From positions 1 to 64,000 of the forward strand of contig NZ_JBDOQP010000008.1 of assembly GCF_039839275.1 (NCBI RefSeq): a stretch of 64,000 nt of DNA, in the 5' to 3' direction. A program made the translations under genes and the position numbers. This document shows, one piece after another, positions 60,214-64,000 of this stretch; positions within the stretch are counted from its first letter, which is position 1; every line of letters starts with the position of its first letter. Source of the DNA: Aerobium sp039839275. GTDB taxonomy: Bacteria > Pseudomonadota > Alphaproteobacteria > Rhizobiales > Rhizobiaceae. Under the pieces are notes generated by a model, which worked only from the letters and a program-made list of their open reading frames with translations, searched no databases and was not told the origin of the DNA.

Positions 60214-61458
60214 ATGGCACGACAGGACAACCGCTTCGACGTCATCGTGGCAGGGGCCGGCTATGTCGGGCTTGCCGTGGCGGTGGGCATCGCGCAGGCC
60301 CGTCCGACACTGTCGATCGCGGTGGTCGACGCGGCCCCGGAGGGCGCCTGGAAAAGGGACACACGGTGCTCGGCGATCGCGGCGGCGGCCACGCGCATGC
60401 TCGACCAACTGGGCTGCTGGGAAGACATAGTCCCAAACGCCCAGGCGATGACCGAGATGATCGTCACCGACTCGCGCACGACCGATCCCGTGCGTCCGGT
60501 CTTCCTGACGTTTGATGGCGAAGTGGCTCCCGGAGAACCGTTCGCGCATATGGTGGCCAATCGCGACCTCACCGGGGCGCTGCGCCGGCGCGCCGCCGAA
60601 AGCGGCATCGACCTCATCGAAGGGGTCGGTGTCAGCGGCTTCGAGAACCACGGTCAGCATGTGTCCGTGCATCTTGCCGACGGCGTCACGATCGACACGC
60701 GCCTTCTGGTTGCGGCGGACGGCGTCAATTCGCGCCTGCGCGAGATGGCGGGCATCCGCACCGTCCACTGGGACTACGGCCAGTCCGGCATCGTCTGCAC
60801 CGTGGGCCACGAGCGGCCGCATGGCGGTCGCGCCGAGGAGCATTTCCTGCCCGCCGGCCCGTTCGCCATCCTGCCGCTGGCGCCCGACGACGAAGGCCGC
60901 AATCGCTCCTCCATCGTCTGGACCGAGCGTACTCCGGACGCAGAGCGGCTGGTTGCCGAAGACGAACTGGTCTTCGAGGCCGAACTGGAGACCCGCTTCG
61001 GACTCAAGCTCGGCGAGATACGCGTCCTGGACAAGCCGCGCGCCTGGCCGCTTGGCCTGACACTCGCCCGCGACTTCGTCAGGCCGCGCTTTGCGCTGGC
61101 CGGCGATGCCGCCCATGGCATCCACCCGATCGCCGGGCAGGGCCTCAACCTCGGCTTCCGCGACGCCGCCGCCATTGCCGAAGTCGTGGTCGAAGCAGAC
61201 CGGCTCGGCCAGGATATCGGCACCATCGACGTGCTGGAGCGCTACCAGCAATGGCGCCGCTTCGACACGCTGCAGATGGGCGCGACCACGGATGTCCTCA
61301 ACCGCATGTTCTCCAACGATTTCGGCCCGATGCGCGCGGCCCGCGACTTGGGTCTGGGCCTCGTCGAGCGCATGCCTCGCCTGAAGGATTTCTTCATCCG
61401 CCAGGCCTCCGGGCTGTCGCAGAAGGCGCCGCGGCTGCTGCGTGGCGAAGCGATCTGA
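60214..61458 (+). CDS. UbiH/UbiF-family FAD monooxygenase (ubiquinone biosynthesis)
   Basis: A 414-residue flavoprotein hydroxylase of the UbiH/Coq6 family, expected to hydroxylate the ubiquinone ring. The FAD-binding motif is VIVAGAGYVGLAVAVGIA near residue 10; the second FAD motif is FALAGDAAHGIHPIAGQGLN near residue 293, with LVAADGVNSRLRE between them. Which ring carbon it hydroxylates cannot be told from sequence. GGAAGGATCGACC precedes the ATG. Confidence 0.93.
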   Translation: MARQDNRFDVIVAGAGYVGLAVAVGIAQARPTLSIAVVDAAPEGAWKRDTRCSAIAAAATRMLDQLGCWEDIVPNAQAMTEMIVTDSRTTDPVRPVFLTFDGEVAPGEPFAHMVANRDLTGALRRRAAESGIDLIEGVGVSGFENHGQHVSVHLADGVTIDTRLLVAADGVNSRLREMAGIRTVHWDYGQSGIVCTVGHERPHGGRAEEHFLPAGPFAILPLAPDDEGRNRSSIVWTERTPDAERLVAEDELVFEAELETRFGLKLGEIRVLDKPRAWPLGLTLARDFVRPRFALAGDAAHGIHPIAGQGLNLGFRDAAAIAEVVVEADRLGQDIGTIDVLERYQQWRRFDTLQMGATTDVLNRMFSNDFGPMRAARDLGLGLVERMPRLKDFFIRQASGLSQKAPRLLRGEAI

Positions 61459-61510
61459 ACGCGACGCCGATACACTTGCATCGGTACGGCTTGTGGCTAT
61501 TGTGCGCGCC

Positions 61511-61969
61511 ATGAGCCTTGAATCCGTACGCGCCTTCCTCGCAGAAAAAGCCCCCGACATCACCGTCATCGTCACCGAGCAGAGTTCGGCGACCGTCGAC
61601 CTCGCCGCCCAGGCACATGGGGTCGAGCCGGCCCAGATCGCCAAGACGATATGCGTGCGGGTCGGTGAAGCGACCATGCTGATCGTCGCCGGCGGCACCG
61701 CGCGGCTCGACAACAAGAAGTTCAAGGCACAGTTCGGCGGCAAGCCGCGGATGCTCGGCGCCGAAGAGGTGCTGGAACTGACCAGCCACCCGGTCGGCGG
61801 TGTCTGTCCGTTCGGCATCGCCACGCCGATGCCGATCTATTGCGACGTCTCGCTCCAGGCCTTCGACGAAGTGGTGCCGGCGGCGGGAGCAACCAACGCT
61901 GCGGTGCGCATCGGCACCAACCGCCTTGCCGAACTGACGAATGCGCAATGGGTCGACGTCTGCCAGTAG
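61511..61969 (+). CDS. ybaK: YbaK/EbsC-family aminoacyl-tRNA deacylase
   Basis: A 152-residue trans-editing protein that hydrolyses mischarged tRNAs, such as Cys- or Ala-tRNAPro. TVDLAAQAHGVEPAQIAKTI near residue 30, the KKF in RLDNKKFKAQFGG, and VGGVCPFGIATPMPIYCD are the conserved core. The ATG at 61511 (MSLESVRAFL) gives the normal family length; an upstream in-frame start lies in the UbiH-type gene. It follows that gene on the same strand. Confidence 0.92.
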   Translation: MSLESVRAFLAEKAPDITVIVTEQSSATVDLAAQAHGVEPAQIAKTICVRVGEATMLIVAGGTARLDNKKFKAQFGGKPRMLGAEEVLELTSHPVGGVCPFGIATPMPIYCDVSLQAFDEVVPAAGATNAAVRIGTNRLAELTNAQWVDVCQ

Positions 61970-62085
61970 AATAAACCGCCACGGCTCCTATCTAGTACGG
62001 ACCGGCACCGGCGCATGATGGACAGTCCTTTCGATGCCGGTATCGCCGTATCGACAGTTTTGACATCCATTTCAGGGAGACGACC

Positions 62086-62511
62086 ATGGACCGCCACGCA
62101 ACAGCCGTCTGGCAAGGCAATCTCAAGGAAGGCAAGGGCACGATCGACACCCAGAGCGGTGCGTTTTCGGCCAGCCCCTATTCCTTCAAGGCCCGTTTCG
62201 AAGATGAGAGCGGCAAGTCAGCCACCAATCCGGAAGAACTGATCGCCGCTGCGCACGCAAGTTGCTTCGCCATGCAGCTTTCGCATTTCCTCGCCGAGAA
62301 CGGCACGCCGGCCGACAAGCTCGAAGCCAAGGCGGTCGTCACGCTCGTTCCCGGCACGGGGATCACCGGAAGCGCACTGACGCTGAAGGGCACCGTTCCC
62401 GGCATCGACGACGCCAAGTTCCAGGAACTGGCCACGAAGGCCAAGGAAAGCTGCCCCGTTTCCAAGGCGCTCGGCGCGATCGACGTCTCTCTGGACGCCA
62501 AGCTCGCCTGA
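62086..62511 (+). CDS. OsmC-family organic hydroperoxide reductase
   Basis: A 141-residue OsmC protein that reduces organic peroxides with a pair of cysteines, in AAHASCFAMQLSHFLAENG (about residue 60) and AKESCPVSKALGA (about residue 125). HATAVWQGNLKEGKGTID and NPEELIAAAHA are typical of the OsmC rather than the Ohr branch. GGGAGACGACC stands before the ATG. It ends in the strong hairpin at 62530-62575. A more distant relative is encoded at 33772-34179. Confidence 0.93.
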   Translation: MDRHATAVWQGNLKEGKGTIDTQSGAFSASPYSFKARFEDESGKSATNPEELIAAAHASCFAMQLSHFLAENGTPADKLEAKAVVTLVPGTGITGSALTLKGTVPGIDDAKFQELATKAKESCPVSKALGAIDVSLDAKLA

Positions 62512-62529
62512 CAGCTCCCACGACAGATT

Positions 62530-62575
62530 CGACAATGCGAACCGTTTGACGACGCAACGGACGGTCGCATTGTCG
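62530..62575 (+). terminator. Long stem-loop after the OsmC gene
   Basis: CGACAATGCGA-A-CCG (62530-62544) pairs with CGGTCGCATTGTCG (62562-62575): 14 base pairs with one bulged A and a 17-nt loop, 18 bases after the osmC stop. No T-run follows, so it could be a Rho-assisted terminator or an mRNA-stabilising structure. Confidence 0.55.
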
Positions 62576-62645
62576 TTACCCTTCGAAACCAAAAAACGCG
62601 GCATGGCGTTAGAATTCCGACCAGCAACAGTCGGGAGGACTTGCC

Positions 62646-63770
62646 ATGCTGCAGAAATCGGAACCCCGCGCCCTGCGCCCCATGAGATCGGCCTCGACGC
62701 TGAAACTCACGGACATCACCGCGCGCGCCGAACAGTCTGAAGCCTTCGACCACCACGAACAGATTTGGTTGGGCGAGGACGAGACGCGCGGCCTGACCGC
62801 AATCGTCGCCATACACGATACCGCACTCGGCCCCGCGCTCGGCGGCACGCGGATCTGGCCGCATGCCACCTTCGACGCGGCCCTGACGGACGCCTTGCGC
62901 CTGTCACGCGGCATGACGTTCAAGGCGGCGATCGCAGCCGTTCCCTTCGGCGGCGGCAAGGCGGTGATCAAGGCCGACGCACGCACCGACAAGACGCCGG
63001 CCATGCTGGAGGCCTATGCCGAGATGCTGGCCGCGCTCAACGGCCAGTATTTCACCGGCGAGGATGTCGGCCTGACGCTGGCGGATGCCGATTTCCTGCG
63101 GGCCCGCACTCCCAACATCTCCGGCACCACCCAGGGCGGTAGCGGCAACCCTTCGCCGGTGACCGCCCATGGCGTTTTTCTTGGCCTCAAGGCGGCAGTG
63201 AGCCATGCGCTGGACAAGGAAGACCTCGGCGGACTGACCGTCGCAGTCCAGGGCCTTGGCTCCGTCGGCTGGTCGCTCTGCGAAAAGTTGCATGAGGAAG
63301 GCGCAAGATTGGTCGTCGCGGACCTGGACCGCACGCGCGCCAAACAGGCACGTGCCGCATTTGATGCCCAAACCGTCGATCCCGCCGGGATCGTGGCTAC
63401 GGATGCCGATGTTTTCGCCCCCTGCGCGCTTGGCGCCGTTCTCTCCACCGAGACGATCCCGACCTTGAAGGCGAAAATTGTCGCTGGTGCCGCCAACAAT
63501 CAACTTGCGCGCCACGAAGATGCCGCCGAACTGAAGCGGCGCGGCGTACTTTACGCACCGGACTACGTCATCAACGCCGGCGGCCTGATCAATGTCGCTG
63601 CCGAGCTCGACCCGGACGGCTACGACCGCAGCAGGGTCATGGAGCGCGTCGCCCGCATCCCCGATGCACTTTCCAACATTTTCGCGCGATCGGATGCCGA
63701 GAACCGCCCCACCAACGACATCGCCCAAGCGATAGCCGAAGAACGCATCAGGGGGGCACGCCCGGGCTGA
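62646..63770 (+). CDS. Glu/Leu/Phe/Val dehydrogenase (leucine dehydrogenase-like)
   Basis: A 374-residue NAD-dependent amino-acid dehydrogenase that interconverts a branched-chain or aromatic amino acid and its 2-oxo acid. IHDTALGPALGGTRIWPH and AAIAAVPFGGGKAVIKAD (catalytic Lys) mark the substrate domain; VAVQGLGSVGWSLCEKLHEEG is the Rossmann NAD site; YAPDYVINAGGLINVAAEL is a leucine/phenylalanine dehydrogenase signature. GGAGGAC precedes the ATG. Substrate preference cannot be fixed here; leucine or valine is likely. It converges on the CcmG-like gene. Confidence 0.93.
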   Translation: MLQKSEPRALRPMRSASTLKLTDITARAEQSEAFDHHEQIWLGEDETRGLTAIVAIHDTALGPALGGTRIWPHATFDAALTDALRLSRGMTFKAAIAAVPFGGGKAVIKADARTDKTPAMLEAYAEMLAALNGQYFTGEDVGLTLADADFLRARTPNISGTTQGGSGNPSPVTAHGVFLGLKAAVSHALDKEDLGGLTVAVQGLGSVGWSLCEKLHEEGARLVVADLDRTRAKQARAAFDAQTVDPAGIVATDADVFAPCALGAVLSTETIPTLKAKIVAGAANNQLARHEDAAELKRRGVLYAPDYVINAGGLINVAAELDPDGYDRSRVMERVARIPDALSNIFARSDAENRPTNDIAQAIAEERIRGARPG

Positions 63771-63790
63771 GCGCCTGGCTCATGCTGCGC

Positions 63791-63810
63791 CTGTCAGGCT
63801 TATCTGACAG
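63791..63810. terminator. Stem-loop at the convergent ends of the dehydrogenase and CcmG-like genes
   Basis: A 7-bp stem (CTGTCAG / CTGACAG) with a 6-nt loop spans the stop codon of the CcmG-like gene and follows the dehydrogenase stop by 20 bases. It could act in both directions; no T-run. Confidence 0.35.
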
Positions 63811-64000
63811 CCAGCGCCTTCTCGATTTCCGGCAGCAGCGTATTGACCACGATCTCCGGCGTGAACGGGCCGACCTGCTTCCACGCGATCCTGCCGTCCT
63901 TGCCGACGAGAAACGTCTCCGGCACGCCGTAGACGCCCCAGTCGATCGCGGCGCGGCCCGTGTCGTCGACGCCGATCGCGGAATAGGGATTACCGAGTTC
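63800..64000 (-). CDS. ccmG: CcmG/DsbE-type thiol:disulfide interchange protein, C-terminal part (cut by window edge)
   Basis: The last 66 residues of a thioredoxin-fold protein; the start and the CxxC motif lie beyond the window. NPYSAIGVDDTGRAAIDWGV and GVPETFLVGKDGRIAWKQVG are the hallmark of CcmG/DsbE, including the cis-Pro loop GVPE. This periplasmic reductant keeps apocytochrome c cysteines reduced for haem attachment. Neighbouring ccm genes would be expected further right but are not visible. Confidence 0.88.
   Translation of the reverse strand, partial: ELGNPYSAIGVDDTGRAAIDWGVYGVPETFLVGKDGRIAWKQVGPFTPEIVVNTLLPEIEKALAVR

Overview
The window is high-GC chromosomal DNA from an alphaproteobacterium, most likely a Hyphomicrobiales (Rhizobiales) species of the Phyllobacteriaceae type (Mesorhizobium, Nitratireductor or Aquamicrobium-like). 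The evidence is gene order: rplU-rpmA-GNAT-obgE-proB-proA-nadD-rsfS-rlmH-envC-ctpA-polysaccharide deacetylase-rppH, hemC-hemD-mitofilin-hemY back to back with tsaD-gpsA, a 5-aminolevulinate synthase (hemA), a cenR/otpR regulator next to a cyclic-nucleotide-binding protein, and an icpA-cheS-cheY1-cheA style chemotaxis set. I see no rRNA, tRNA, CRISPR, prophage or insertion sequence. Nearly all of it is densely packed protein-coding sequence.

Layout. 1-9723: chemotaxis cluster in two converging operons: mcp(partial)-cheW-cheR-cheB-[34-codon ORF]-cheD on the plus strand, and globin-coupled receptor-cheS-cheY1-cheA-cheW-cheY2-cheT-like on the minus strand. 10025-17243: a minus-strand operon of six genes (FAD subunit and fused 2Fe-2S/molybdopterin subunit of a xanthine-dehydrogenase-family hydroxylase, a 6-hydroxynicotinate-reductase-like protein, a UPF0280 protein, an AA_synth/DUF1185 protein, a MarR regulator). 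It is divergent from a nicotinamidase gene, and together they look like a catabolic unit for nicotinate or a related N-heterocycle. 17985-29874: conserved housekeeping block (RNA pyrophosphohydrolase, cell-wall hydrolase activation, ribosome factors, NAD and proline synthesis, ObgE) with a few accessory insertions. 29977-34933: exonuclease-family gene, a TRAP transporter with an OsmC protein, and an acetyltransferase. 35056-36022: rpmA and rplU. 36274-38507: a small catabolic-looking group (isomerase, amidohydrolase, DUF3237) around a perfect inverted-repeat operator. 38574-41905: hemA, an MFS exporter, a glutamine amidotransferase. 41906-50829: TerB-like protein, haem genes, tsaD, gpsA and three small downstream genes. 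50848-57077: L,D-transpeptidase, CenR, cNMP-binding protein, xthA, lolA, ftsK. 57284-59027: glnK-amtB nitrogen unit with a sigma-54-type promoter. 59249-64000: tesB, a UbiH-type hydroxylase, ybaK, an OsmC protein, a leucine-dehydrogenase-like enzyme, and the 3' end of a CcmG/DsbE-type thioredoxin gene.

Non-coding highlights. Three copies of one 155-bp palindromic element (44-bp inverted arms around a spacer of exactly 67 bp) lie at 13460, 25577 and 28655. A 17-bp perfect inverted repeat lies inside hemD. There is a 9-bp inverted-repeat operator at 37984, a full CtrA-box match upstream of ftsK, a near-match upstream of cheW, and clear intrinsic terminators after rpmA and amtB. The least explained parts are the N-heterocycle operon, the split chemotaxis cluster with its CheT-like protein and tiny coupled ORF, and the palindromic elements.
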